DNA from: Pirellulales bacterium
Lineage (GTDB): Bacteria > Planctomycetota > Planctomycetia > Pirellulales > JAEUIK01
DNA length: 64,000 nt
Direction of reading: 5' to 3'
NCBI GenBank assembly: GCA_019694455.1
Contig: JAIBBY010000013.1
Coordinates: 1-64,000 of the forward strand
The notes below the pieces were generated by a model. That model was not told the origin of the DNA and did no database searches. It saw only the letters and a program-made list of their open reading frames with translations. Numbering within the stretch: the first letter of the stretch is position 1; every line of letters begins with the position of its first letter. A program made the position numbers and the translations under genes. Positions 17,226 to 26,263 of the stretch are shown here, in pieces.

Positions 17226-18704
17226 CTAGGCCAGGATACCGCGAACAATGTTGCCGTACACGTCGGTCAATCGCTCGTCACGGCCCTGATGAAAATAGGT
17301 GAGTCGTGTATGGTCGATCCCCATCAGGTGCAGAATGGTGGCGTGCAAATCGTGGACATGCACCTTGTCGACCACCGCCTCAAAACCAAAATCGTCCGTG
17401 GCCCCGTAGGCGACTCCGCCCCGCACGCCGGCGCCTGCCAGCCACATGCTGAAGCCATAAGGATTATGGTTTCTGCCCGGTTTGCCAACCCCTTCGGCAA
17501 ATGGCATGCGACCAAATTCGCCGCCCCACACGATGAGGGTCGAATCCAATAGGCCCCGCTGCATCAGGTCGGTCAGCAACCCCGCGATCGGCTGATCGAC
17601 CTCGGCCGCATGCTGACCGTGGTTCTTTTCCACGCTTTCATGCGCGTCCCAGGTGTCTTCCAGATGCCCGCCGCCGGAGTAGAGTTGCACGAATCGCACT
17701 CCACGTTCGACCAATCGTCGGGCAATCAGGCAGTTGCGGCCAAACTCGTCGGTCGGCTTCCGGCCGACGCCATACATGTCGAGCGTGGCTTGCGTCTCCT
17801 GCTTCAGATCGACTGCTTCCGGCGTCGCTGTTTGCATGCGATACGCGAGTTCGTAGCTATGGGCGCGGGCGACCAGTTCCTCGCCGTCGGGCCGCGCGGC
17901 CAAATGCTCGGCATTGAGTTGCGCCAACAGATCGAGTTGCTCGCGCTGCGCCGTTCGATCGAGATAGGGTGGACCGGCAAGGTCGAGAATCGGGTTGCCC
18001 ACGGGCCGGAAGAGCGTGCCTTGAAAGGTGGCGGGCATGTATCCGCTCGACCAATTGGGTTGGCCGCTGATCGGACCGCCGCGTTTGTCGAGCATGACGA
18101 CATAGGCCGGCAGATCCTGATTTTCGCTGCCTAATCCATAGACACACCAACTGCCAAGCGAGGGTTTGCCGATGAGCGGCTTGCCGGTGTTCATTTGCAC
18201 CAGCGCCGATCCGTGAGCGTGACTATCGGCATGACACGATCGAACGATCGCCAGCCGATCGGCATGCTCGCGCAGATTTGGAAAGTAGTCGGAGATCGGC
18301 AGGCCGCTTTGGCCGCCGGGGCGGAAGGGCCGCTGCGCAGGGGTCAAATAACCGATGGCGCGGCCGCCCGAATTGATGAACTTTTTTCCACTCGGCAGTG
18401 GCTGTCCGGCATATCGCTCGAGTTCGGGCTTAGGATCGAAGGTATCGACCTGGCTTGGGCCGCCGTTCATCATCAAAAAGATCACGCTCTTCGCGGGAGT
18501 GGCGAAGTGGGGCGGCTTGGGCGCCAGCGGATTGACCGGCGCCGAAGTGGCGGCAATGGCCTGACGGGCAAAGAAGCCGTCTCCTTCCAGCAAACTGGTC
18601 AGGGCCAAACCGGCGAATCCGCTCCCCATCTGCCAGAGCAGTTCGCGCCGCGTGAGTCCGCACGGAAACATCGATCGCGTCGAGGGGGCTGGCGGCATGG
18701 TCAC
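17226..18704 (-). CDS. DUF1501 protein (Tat-exported, sulfatase/phosphatase-like)
   Basis: A 492-residue DUF1501 protein. The N-terminus has a Tat-like signal ([19 protein letters not shown]), then [23 protein letters not shown], the characteristic opening of the family. Later landmarks are [54 protein letters not shown] and [13 protein letters not shown], ending with [34 protein letters not shown]. The fold is related to alkaline phosphatase/sulfatase, but no activity has been established for the family to my knowledge. It lies 15 bp downstream of its PSCyt1 partner, the normal planctomycete arrangement. Confidence 0.95.
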   Translation of the reverse strand: MTMPPAPSTRSMFPCGLTRRELLWQMGSGFAGLALTSLLEGDGFFARQAIAATSAPVNPLAPKPPHFATPAKSVIFLMMNGGPSQVDTFDPKPELERYAGQPLPSGKKFINSGGRAIGYLTPAQRPFRPGGQSGLPISDYFPNLREHADRLAIVRSCHADSHAHGSALVQMNTGKPLIGKPSLGSWCVYGLGSENQDLPAYVVMLDKRGGPISGQPNWSSGYMPATFQGTLFRPVGNPILDLAGPPYLDRTAQREQLDLLAQLNAEHLAARPDGEELVARAHSYELAYRMQTATPEAVDLKQETQATLDMYGVGRKPTDEFGRNCLIARRLVERGVRFVQLYSGGGHLEDTWDAHESVEKNHGQHAAEVDQPIAGLLTDLMQRGLLDSTLIVWGGEFGRMPFAEGVGKPGRNHNPYGFSMWLAGAGVRGGVAYGATDDFGFEAVVDKVHVHDLHATILHLMGIDHTRLTYFHQGRDERLTDVYGNIVRGILA

Positions 18705-18719
18705 GCGCTCCGGCGATTG

Positions 18720-21014
18720 CTAATCGACATAAAGAAACTCATTGCAGTTGAGGAGCACATGGCTCAACGACAAGAGCGCCAAGCGCCGCGAGTTGTTGGA
18801 TTGCTCGCTGGAAGTCGCGGTTTGGTAATGGCGAGTCTGAGTCAACAGGTGCTCATGCGCCGCGGCGCGTTCGGTGTCGCTTGGGCGCCGGCCGAGCGCC
18901 AGTTGCCAGAGACGCACGATGGCGGCATTGTCGTCCGTGGACATCGCGCGTTCGGCCAGCGCAGCGCTCATTTGGTGGGCAAAGGCGTTGTTCAAAAGCG
19001 CCAGCGCCTGCGGCGCCACGATGGTCACGTCGCGCTGCGCGCAGGGTTGCGTGGTGTCACAAAAGTCGAACACCGTCATCAGCGGCGCGAGCAGCGATCG
19101 TTGGCTGAACATATAGACGCTGCGGCGGCGCTGCTGCTCCGGCGGCGAAGGCTGCCCGGCGGCGTTCTTGCGTGAAAGGCCCTCTAACGCCTCGGGGCTG
19201 ATGTCTGGGCGAAAGCTGGGGCCGCCGACCGCTGGATCGAGTTGGCCGGCCACTGACAACAATGCGTCGCGCAGCGCCTCGGCGTCCAGACGCCGGCGGC
19301 GCGCGTGCCACCAAAGTTGATTATCCGCATCCTGCACCGCGAGATCCGCGTGCCGTGGATGAATCGACGATTGCCGATAGGTTTCGCTCATCACCAGCAG
19401 CTTGTGCATCCGCTTCATGCGCCAACCGCCGGCCACCAGTTCGTGGGCCAACCAGTCGAGCAACTGAGGATGCGTGGGTCGGTCACCCGCGAAGCCTACG
19501 TTGTCGGGCGTGCGAACCAGTCCGGCGCCAAAATGATGCTGCCAAAGTCGATTGACTGCGACGCGCGCGGTGAGTGGATTTTGAGGATCGACAATCCACT
19601 CGGCCAATTGCCGCCGTCGGTGCGAGGTTTTGGCGTCATCTGGCGGAGGGGACATCGCGCGATCAAGCGCCCCCACACACGATAAATAACCAGGCGCCAC
19701 TTCCTGCTCAGGCCGCGCCGGATCACCTTTTCGCAACAGTTGCAGCGGAGGAGGCGCGGGCGACCGATCGGTATAGCCCAATACGTCGTACCCTAATTCG
19801 TCGCGGTTGGGTCCGCCCAGCAGCGCGGCTTCGCGCGGCTCGACATGGCCGGCCCAAAACACGGCGGCTATGCGGTAGTAGTCGGTCTGGCGAATGGGAT
19901 CGAACTTGTGGTCGTGGCAGCGGGCGCACCGCACCGTCAGGCCGAGGAAGGCCGTGGTGGTAGTGTGAATCAGGTCATCGAGTCGTTCGTATTTGTATTC
20001 CAAGGGGTCGTTGGGCTCGTCGTTCCACGCGCCCAATCGCAAAAAGCCCGTGGCGATGACGGTCTGCTCCGAGGCGTCTGGCAATTCGTCGCCGGCGAGT
20101 TGTTGACGCACGAAATCGTCGAAAGGCAGATCGCGGTTGATGGCGTCGATCACCCAATCGCGATAGCGCCAAGCATGCGGCTTTTCTTGATCGCGCTCGT
20201 AGCCACAGGTGTCGGCGAACCGCGCCAAGTCGAGCCAAAAGCGCCCCCAGCGCTCACCAAAATGAGGAGAGGCCAACAGGCGATCGACCAGCGCGTCATA
20301 CGCGCCCGGCGATTCGTCGGCGGCGAACGCTTCGATCTCTTCGTAAGTTGGCGGCAGCCCGATCAGGTCCTCGTAGAGTCGCCGAATGATGGTCCGGCGC
20401 TCGGCGCGCGGCGCCAACGAAAGCCCAGCGGCTTCGAGCCGCGCCAATACAAAGCGGTCGACCGGGTTGGTCACGCGATCTGTCGTCGACACGCTGGGAG
20501 GATCGACTCTATTGACCGGTTGCAGCGACCACCAATCGAGACCGGCGCGCTTTTCGGTGCCGAACTCATAGGGACTGAGCGCGCGCGCTGCGGACCAGAC
20601 AGCGCCCCCCTTGACCCAAGCGCGTATCAGTTCGATCTCACTGGTGGGCATTGGCGTCGGCTTATCTTCTACTGGCGGCGGCATTTCTCCCGCTTCAACC
20701 CGCGCCAAAAGCAGGCTCGCGCCGGGCTGCGAATCGTCAAACGCTGGGCCGCTATCGCCACCTTGCATCAAGCCGCCACGAGTTTCGAGCAGCAGCCCAC
20801 CGCTCCGCTCGCTGGCGTTGTGGCACCCCAGGCAGCGCCGGACCAAGATGGGGGCGATTTGATGATCGAAGTCAATCGCGGCGGCAGTGGGTGGCGGCTC
20901 GGCTTTCGCCGGAGCGGTGCTGCAGACGATACTCAACCACAGCGCGCAGAAACTCGGCAGCGCATGGCCTGCCGTGCCTAATCCGCGCTGGAAAGGGTTC
21001 GCTCGGCGAGACAT
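18720..21014 (-). CDS. PSCyt1/PSCyt2 (DUF1549) and PSD1 (DUF1553) cytochrome-type protein
   Basis: A 764-residue exported protein with the planctomycete order: signal peptide; planctomycete cytochrome C domain with the heme motif CLGCH in APILVRRCLGCHNASERSGGL; DUF1549 (about 150-380) with DLIGLPPTYEEIEAF and RFWLDLARFADTCGYERD; a second CxxCH in VRCARCHDHKFDPI; then DUF1553 (about 460-740) with NPLTARVAVNRLWQHHFGAGLVRTPDNVGFAGDRPTHPQLLDWL. Two CxxCH motifs indicate covalent heme, which implies redox chemistry in the periplasm or paryphoplasm. The physiological substrate is unknown. It forms a unit with the DUF1501 genes on both sides. Confidence 0.95.
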   Translation of the reverse strand: MSRRANPFQRGLGTAGHALPSFCALWLSIVCSTAPAKAEPPPTAAAIDFDHQIAPILVRRCLGCHNASERSGGLLLETRGGLMQGGDSGPAFDDSQPGASLLLARVEAGEMPPPVEDKPTPMPTSEIELIRAWVKGGAVWSAARALSPYEFGTEKRAGLDWWSLQPVNRVDPPSVSTTDRVTNPVDRFVLARLEAAGLSLAPRAERRTIIRRLYEDLIGLPPTYEEIEAFAADESPGAYDALVDRLLASPHFGERWGRFWLDLARFADTCGYERDQEKPHAWRYRDWVIDAINRDLPFDDFVRQQLAGDELPDASEQTVIATGFLRLGAWNDEPNDPLEYKYERLDDLIHTTTTAFLGLTVRCARCHDHKFDPIRQTDYYRIAAVFWAGHVEPREAALLGGPNRDELGYDVLGYTDRSPAPPPLQLLRKGDPARPEQEVAPGYLSCVGALDRAMSPPPDDAKTSHRRRQLAEWIVDPQNPLTARVAVNRLWQHHFGAGLVRTPDNVGFAGDRPTHPQLLDWLAHELVAGGWRMKRMHKLLVMSETYRQSSIHPRHADLAVQDADNQLWWHARRRRLDAEALRDALLSVAGQLDPAVGGPSFRPDISPEALEGLSRKNAAGQPSPPEQQRRRSVYMFSQRSLLAPLMTVFDFCDTTQPCAQRDVTIVAPQALALLNNAFAHQMSAALAERAMSTDDNAAIVRLWQLALGRRPSDTERAAAHEHLLTQTRHYQTATSSEQSNNSRRLALLSLSHVLLNCNEFLYVD

Positions 21015-21126
21015 CGATCAATGACCTCCAGGCCGTTGCGAAAAATGCTACGCGCCGGGCACATTATCAATGCCGACCTCCGGCGATACAAGCAATTGCG
21101 CGGTCCGCTGGTCGCTGCTCGGGAGG

Positions 21127-22512
21127 CTACGATGAGCGCGCCAGTTCGGGGATCGCGTCGCCATCGGTCACGATGGGGCGTGGCCGACCCGAGAAGTCGG
21201 GGAGGGCGACGGTTTTGTAGTCGATGCCGAGATGCCGATAGATGGTCGCGAGAAAATCATGCGGCCCCACACGTCGTTCGACGACCTCTTCGCCACGTGC
21301 GTCGGTGGCCCCGATGATCTGGCCGGTGCGGATGCCGCCGCCAGCGAAGAGAATCGAATTGGCCAACGGCCAATGATCTCGGCCTGGCTGCGAGACTCCG
21401 GCCGGGGCGCTGGCGACGCCGGCGCCGCTGCTGGCGGCGTACGAAATACGCGGCGTGCGACCAAAATCTCCAGCCACAACCACCAGCACGCGCCGATCAA
21501 GGCCGCGTTGATAAATGTCTTCGATCAATGCGGCGACGGCCTGATCGAAACAGGGCGCGCGAAACTTGAGCGCGTCAAAGACATGATGGTTGACGGCATG
21601 ATCGTCCCAATTGGCGACGCGCCCGCAGAGCGAGCCATCGAGCATGGTGGTGACGATGTCGACGCCCGCCTCCACGAGTCGGCGGGCCATCAGCAATTGT
21701 TGCCCCCACTGATTTCGCCCGTAACGATCGCGCGTGGCGGCGTCTTCCTGGGACAGATCGAAGGCGCTGGCCGCGTCGGCGCCGGCGAGCAACGAGTAGG
21801 CCTGCGACTCGAATTCGTCCAGCGCGCGGGCGGGCGCCTCGTGATTCAGCAGGCGCCGCAGCCGATCGAGCGATTGGCGCAATTCAATGCGCGAAGCGTA
21901 TCGAGCCGAATCGTGTGGGTTGGCTAGTCCTACGTTGGGCACTGAGAAATTGGGCCGATTCAGATCGCCCTGTACAGCGAACGGTTCGTACTGCGGACCC
22001 AAGTAGGCAGGACCGGCGATTGTGAAGCTGTCGTAACGCGCGATCGGATTCACGCCAACGTAGTTGGGCAAGCCGCGACGCGCGCCAGCGCGCAGGTGCG
22101 ACGCCACACTCATGAAGTCTGGCAGCGCCGGCTTCAGTTTGTCCTGCGCGTCGGGATCGCCAGAGAGCATTTGCAAAGAACCGGCCGGATGGCCGCCGCC
22201 AGTGTGCGCCACCGAGCGCAGCACGGCCAGCCGATCGGCGATGCGCGCTTGGCGTGGCAACAACTCCGAAAAACGCAGACCGGGCACGCTCGTTGGAATG
22301 GTGGCGAAAGGGCCGCGAAATTCGGCCTCGGCCTCCGGTTTGGGATCGTAGGTGTCCAAATGGCTGCACCCGCCACGCAGCCACACTAAAAGCACCGCCG
22401 TTGATGAGCGGTTCGATGGCTCCTGCGCGCGGCAGCGCAGCAGGCCGGGCAAAGTGAGTGTCGTTAACCCGGTGAGGCCAATGCGGAGGAATTCGCGGCG
22501 TGTGCCATGCAT
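21127..22512 (-). CDS. DUF1501 protein (second copy in the 17-22 kb group)
   Basis: A 461-residue DUF1501 protein beginning MHGTRREFLRIGLTGLTTLTLPGLL, a twin-arginine-type signal. Family landmarks are VLLVWLRGGCSHLDTYDPKPEA, VLRSVAHTGGGHPAGSLQM, SVASHLRAGARRGLPNYVGVN, RRLVEAGVDIVTTMLDG, GDFGRTPRISY and HDFLATIYRHLGIDYKTVALPDFSGRPRPI. It is more divergent from the 17-kb DUF1501 than that copy is from the 47-kb one, notably in the shorter middle region. It lies 112 bp upstream of the PSCyt1 gene on the same strand, so the three form a likely operon. Confidence 0.93.
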   Translation of the reverse strand: MHGTRREFLRIGLTGLTTLTLPGLLRCRAQEPSNRSSTAVLLVWLRGGCSHLDTYDPKPEAEAEFRGPFATIPTSVPGLRFSELLPRQARIADRLAVLRSVAHTGGGHPAGSLQMLSGDPDAQDKLKPALPDFMSVASHLRAGARRGLPNYVGVNPIARYDSFTIAGPAYLGPQYEPFAVQGDLNRPNFSVPNVGLANPHDSARYASRIELRQSLDRLRRLLNHEAPARALDEFESQAYSLLAGADAASAFDLSQEDAATRDRYGRNQWGQQLLMARRLVEAGVDIVTTMLDGSLCGRVANWDDHAVNHHVFDALKFRAPCFDQAVAALIEDIYQRGLDRRVLVVVAGDFGRTPRISYAASSGAGVASAPAGVSQPGRDHWPLANSILFAGGGIRTGQIIGATDARGEEVVERRVGPHDFLATIYRHLGIDYKTVALPDFSGRPRPIVTDGDAIPELARSS

Positions 22513-22568
22513 GAGCTGGATTGTAGTTCATCGGTTGGCTGGCGTCATGCAATCGCGCCGACTGCGGT

Positions 22569-23282
22569 ATGATGCTGCCCTGGCAGATTGAACTTGTGGA
22601 ATCGCAGATGATTTTCGATTACGACTCATACGACTTTCGGAGATTGTTGCGGCGGTCGTTTATCTCGCTAGCGGCGGGGATAGCCGCCGCGTTGATCTGT
22701 TACGTTTGGGTGGATCGTCCGGTCGCGTATTTTGTCCACGATCACGGAATCAATCAGGTCCGCCTATTCAAATGGCTGACCTACCCGCCACCAGTGACAC
22801 AGGCCTGGTCGCCGCTGGCGCTGGCGCTGTTGATGATCCGGCGCGCCATGGGACCACTGAGCCGATGGGAGCTTACACTCGCAGCGGCTTGCGTAAGCTT
22901 GTTGGTCGCCGATCAGTTTCGCTCGTCACTTGGCGATGTGTGCGGCCGCTATTGGCCAGAAACCTGGTTCGACCATAATCCCTCGCTGATTGGCAATGGC
23001 AGCTATGGTTTTCATCCCTTCGTGGCGGGCGACGACCTGGGCAGTTTTCCCTCTGGACACGCAGCGCGGATTCTGGGCATTGCCGCGGTGTGGTGGCTGA
23101 TGATGCCGCGCAGTCGCTGGATCTGTTGCGCGATTTCGTTGCCAATGCTCCTGAGCCTGGTGGCCATGAACTATCACTTTGTGGGAGATGTGATCGCTGG
23201 CGCTACCGTGGGGGGAATCGTCGGCGCCTACGCGGTCGCGTGCGCGAATTCGATACGAACTAGCGATGAGCGAGCGGTCTAA
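22569..23282 (+). CDS. PAP2-family membrane phosphatase
   Basis: A 237-residue polytopic protein. PAP2 motifs are LGDVCGRYWPETW (motif 1 region), GSFPSGHAARILG (motif 2, catalytic His) and MNYHFVGDVIAGATVGG (motif 3, nucleophilic His and Asp). The protein dephosphorylates a lipid phosphate such as undecaprenyl pyrophosphate or phosphatidic acid; which one cannot be told. There are about five or six hydrophobic segments. The start may be ATG 22569, 22572 or 22608; none has a clear ribosome site. The stop overlaps the stop of the convergent NRPS gene in the sequence CTAA. Confidence 0.88.
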   Translation: MMLPWQIELVESQMIFDYDSYDFRRLLRRSFISLAAGIAAALICYVWVDRPVAYFVHDHGINQVRLFKWLTYPPPVTQAWSPLALALLMIRRAMGPLSRWELTLAAACVSLLVADQFRSSLGDVCGRYWPETWFDHNPSLIGNGSYGFHPFVAGDDLGSFPSGHAARILGIAAVWWLMMPRSRWICCAISLPMLLSLVAMNYHFVGDVIAGATVGGIVGAYAVACANSIRTSDERAV

Positions 23283-26263
23283 CCGATGTCCGGAGCGGAC
23301 TGCATTGGCGGAGCGACCAGCAACTGATTGAGAATGTCGGCCACTTCGCGCACTGCCGGCTCGCGAAACATGTCGAGATGGGCGCAGGCGACTTGGTGCA
23401 GATCGACACCGCCGGCGGCCCACGGTCCCCAGCCAAGTAGAGGATCGGCGTGCATGGGCGTTGCCGGTTGACTGGCGCGCAGCAAGGTGAGGCGACGGTG
23501 TAGGGGTTGTGGGCGATAGCCGACCACGGCATTCATATTGGTCTGAAACACATCGTAGATGCGGCGAGTCTGAGCGGTGGTCGCGCCCGACAGCAACAAC
23601 TGGGCGCGTTGGGCACGCAATTGAAAATCGGCAAGCTGCGCTTCGAGGCCGCGCTCCTTGAGAGTTTGAAACTGATCTGGCCGCTCGTTTGGGAACAAGA
23701 GGCCCAAGAGCGCGAGCAGATCATCTTCGCCAAACTCCTCGCCCGATCGCGGGATGGCGGCGTCGAAAAGCGCAGTGAACTCGACATCGTGACCGTCTTC
23801 GACAAGTTGTCGCGACAGCTCAAATGCGATGATTCCGCCGGTCGACCAGCCACAAATGCGATACGGCCCGGACGGTCGGACACCTTGAATCGCGCGAGCG
23901 TAACATTCGGCCATCGCCGCGATCGAATCGTGCGGCGCCGATTGGCCGTCGATTCCGAGCGCCTGCAAACCATAGAGCGGGATGTCGGCATCGAGATAAC
24001 GGGCCAGCTCGAGATAGCAGAACACGGCGCCGCCCGCTGGATGCACGCAATATAAAGGCGTCTGCCTGCCTGTGGGACGAATCGGCACCAACACGGCGTC
24101 TTCTGGAGCTATGAGAGGACGGCGGAGCGAATTGGCCAGCAAGGACACAGTAGGTCGCTCGAACAATAGCGCTAGGGGCAAGCGGCGGCCGAACTCTTCT
24201 TCGAGCCGCGCGGCCAGCGCGACCGCTAGGCCCGAGTTGCCGCCGAGGTCAAGAAAATCGTCGTCTTTGCCCACAGGTTGGACGCCGAGCAGATCGGACC
24301 AGATGGCGCAGAGCCGCGCCTCCAAATAATCGTCTGGCGCGACATAGGCGGTCGAAGCATCGCCACGAGGGCGATACGCCGCCGGCAGCCGATGCTCCAT
24401 CACCTGGCCACGGCCGTCGCGCGGCAAGACGTCGAGCGCGCGCCAGATCCGCGGCACGCATGGCTCTGACCAATGCTCGGCCAGTGTCCGGCGCAATTGA
24501 TCGAGCAACAACTCGTGCCGGCCGGAAACAATCGCCGTTGTCGCATCGGCGCTCGGCACAACGAACGCCGCCAGTTGCGCGTCTCCTTGTTGATCGACTC
24601 GTGACACGACAGCCGCATCGGCCACAAGCGGATGCTGCAATAGCTCGGCAGTCATGTCGCGCGGCTCAACGCCATAGCCGTCGATCACGGTTTCGGCGGC
24701 CATACTGCCGCGAGGCTCGATCGTGCCGTCCTCGCGCAATACCCCGCGCATGCCGGTCGGACACAATCGAACCGCTGGATTCCAGGGATCGGCAATCGAC
24801 TCGGCATCGGCTGACTCCGTCGAGGCGGCTTCCCAAATTTCGCCGCACAGTCCGATCGGAGCCGCACGACGTCCGGTATCGATCACCCGCGCAGTGTTTG
24901 TTGACGCGAAGCGCTGGCGCATTTGCCGCTCTCCAGCGGCGTCCAACAGCGCCAGGTCAGCTAGCCGAGCATCGGGGGCGCCGCGCATGTGACGCAGCAG
25001 CACCGTGATTTGCCCCAACAGCCGCGCAGCCTCCGAGCAAGTAAAGCGCTGTCGGTCGTACATCAATCGCAACTTCAATTCGGCGCCGGGTTGAACCACC
25101 AGGGTGATGGCATAGTTCGAGCTGGTTGTGCCCGTCAGCTCCGTGATTTCCAGGCCGCCAATGCTGAGCCGCGCGACATCGGCGAGCGGAAGGTTTTCGT
25201 ACACCACCAAGGAGTCGAACAGCCGCCGACCCAATGGCAGCCCGGCGGCAAGGGCAATGCGGTCCAGTGAATAGTACTCAAAGGGGTGCATCTCCGACTG
25301 TTGCGACTGCAACTGCCGCAGCAGCCCGCGCCAGGGTTGATTCCAATCGATGGCCACTCGTAGTGGCACATTGTTCATCAGCGGCCCGACAATCGATTCG
25401 ATCCGCGGCGCGGCGGCCGACCTCCCCGAAACAGCAGCGCCAAAAACGATGTCGCGCAGGCCGCTGTGGTGCGCAAGCAGCAGCGCCCAGGCCGATTGCA
25501 CGATGGCATTTTGGCCCACTCGCTCGCGTGCGGCGAGCTGCTTCCAGTCGTTCGTCTCTTGCGCCGAGAAGCCTTGTTCGCACAGATCATGTCCCGACAG
25601 CGAACTGGTCTCGTGACGGTTCTGGTCCATCGGGATGCGCGCGGCCGGTCCCAAGTGCTCAAGTCGCATGCGCCAGTAGCGATCGGCCTCAGTCGTGTCC
25701 TGTTTGGCGATCCAAGTCAGGTAGTGACCCAGATTGCCTACTTCGGGCAAGCGCGGCCGTTCGTTTTGCCGTAGACTCTCATAACCTTGTAAGACGTCTT
25801 GAAGCACCAGTGGCAGGCTCCAGCCATCGGCGATGAGATGATGGCAGGTCCATAGAAACCACCAGCGCTCGGCGCCAAGCTGGACCAAGTGAAAGCGCGC
25901 CAGCGGCGCTTGCGCCAGGTCGAAGCCGCGCTCGCGGTCAGCCGCCAACAATTCATCTCGGCGGTGAGTCTGCGAATCCGGCGACTCGTCTTGCCAATCG
26001 AGCGGCGACCAACTCAAGGCGACTCGCTCGCGCACCACCTGCACCGGTTGCTTCAGACCTTGCCAGGCGAAGCAGGTGCGCAGCGCCGGATGCCGCTCGA
26101 TGGCCAGCGCGCACGCGTCTCTCAAGAGCACTGGCTGGAGCGGACCATGAATTGCACAGTGGAATTGTTCGATCAACAACTCATGATTTCCGCCCGAAAG
26201 CGAGTGCGCCAGCATGAACTGCTGCAAGGGAGCGAGCGCGTAGATATCGGCCACGTTCTTCAT
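23279..26263 (-). CDS. Terminal NRPS: C domain, inactivated A-domain remnant, PCP, thioesterase
   Basis: A 994-residue terminal NRPS. Residues 1-440 are a condensation domain with catalytic HHLIADGW near 137. Residues about 455-640 are only the C-terminal part of an adenylation domain: IGLCGEIWE corresponds to A6, CPTGM replaces YRTGD of A7, DGYGVEPRDM corresponds to A8, and LPRDGRGQVMEHRLP replaces the Lys-containing A10 motif. Motifs A1-A5 are absent. The carrier domain near 650-710 keeps its phosphopantetheine Ser in LGGNSG. The type I thioesterase has GWSTGG near 806 and a C-terminal His in ACAHLDMF. The start ATG overlaps the upstream NRPS stop (ATGA). The protein probably accepts the acyl-aminoacyl chain from the upstream E domain and releases product; its own amino acid must be supplied in trans if there is one. 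Confidence 0.93.
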   Translation of the reverse strand: MKNVADIYALAPLQQFMLAHSLSGGNHELLIEQFHCAIHGPLQPVLLRDACALAIERHPALRTCFAWQGLKQPVQVVRERVALSWSPLDWQDESPDSQTHRRDELLAADRERGFDLAQAPLARFHLVQLGAERWWFLWTCHHLIADGWSLPLVLQDVLQGYESLRQNERPRLPEVGNLGHYLTWIAKQDTTEADRYWRMRLEHLGPAARIPMDQNRHETSSLSGHDLCEQGFSAQETNDWKQLAARERVGQNAIVQSAWALLLAHHSGLRDIVFGAAVSGRSAAAPRIESIVGPLMNNVPLRVAIDWNQPWRGLLRQLQSQQSEMHPFEYYSLDRIALAAGLPLGRRLFDSLVVYENLPLADVARLSIGGLEITELTGTTSSNYAITLVVQPGAELKLRLMYDRQRFTCSEAARLLGQITVLLRHMRGAPDARLADLALLDAAGERQMRQRFASTNTARVIDTGRRAAPIGLCGEIWEAASTESADAESIADPWNPAVRLCPTGMRGVLREDGTIEPRGSMAAETVIDGYGVEPRDMTAELLQHPLVADAAVVSRVDQQGDAQLAAFVVPSADATTAIVSGRHELLLDQLRRTLAEHWSEPCVPRIWRALDVLPRDGRGQVMEHRLPAAYRPRGDASTAYVAPDDYLEARLCAIWSDLLGVQPVGKDDDFLDLGGNSGLAVALAARLEEEFGRRLPLALLFERPTVSLLANSLRRPLIAPEDAVLVPIRPTGRQTPLYCVHPAGGAVFCYLELARYLDADIPLYGLQALGIDGQSAPHDSIAAMAECYARAIQGVRPSGPYRICGWSTGGIIAFELSRQLVEDGHDVEFTALFDAAIPRSGEEFGEDDLLALLGLLFPNERPDQFQTLKERGLEAQLADFQLRAQRAQLLLSGATTAQTRRIYDVFQTNMNAVVGYRPQPLHRRLTLLRASQPATPMHADPLLGWGPWAAGGVDLHQVACAHLDMFREPAVREVADILNQLLVAPPMQSAPDIG

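Noticed and set aside
19845-20981. Open frame of 378 codons on the plus strand
   Set aside because: Opposite the PSCyt1 gene, which has strong domain support; no start signal or family motif.
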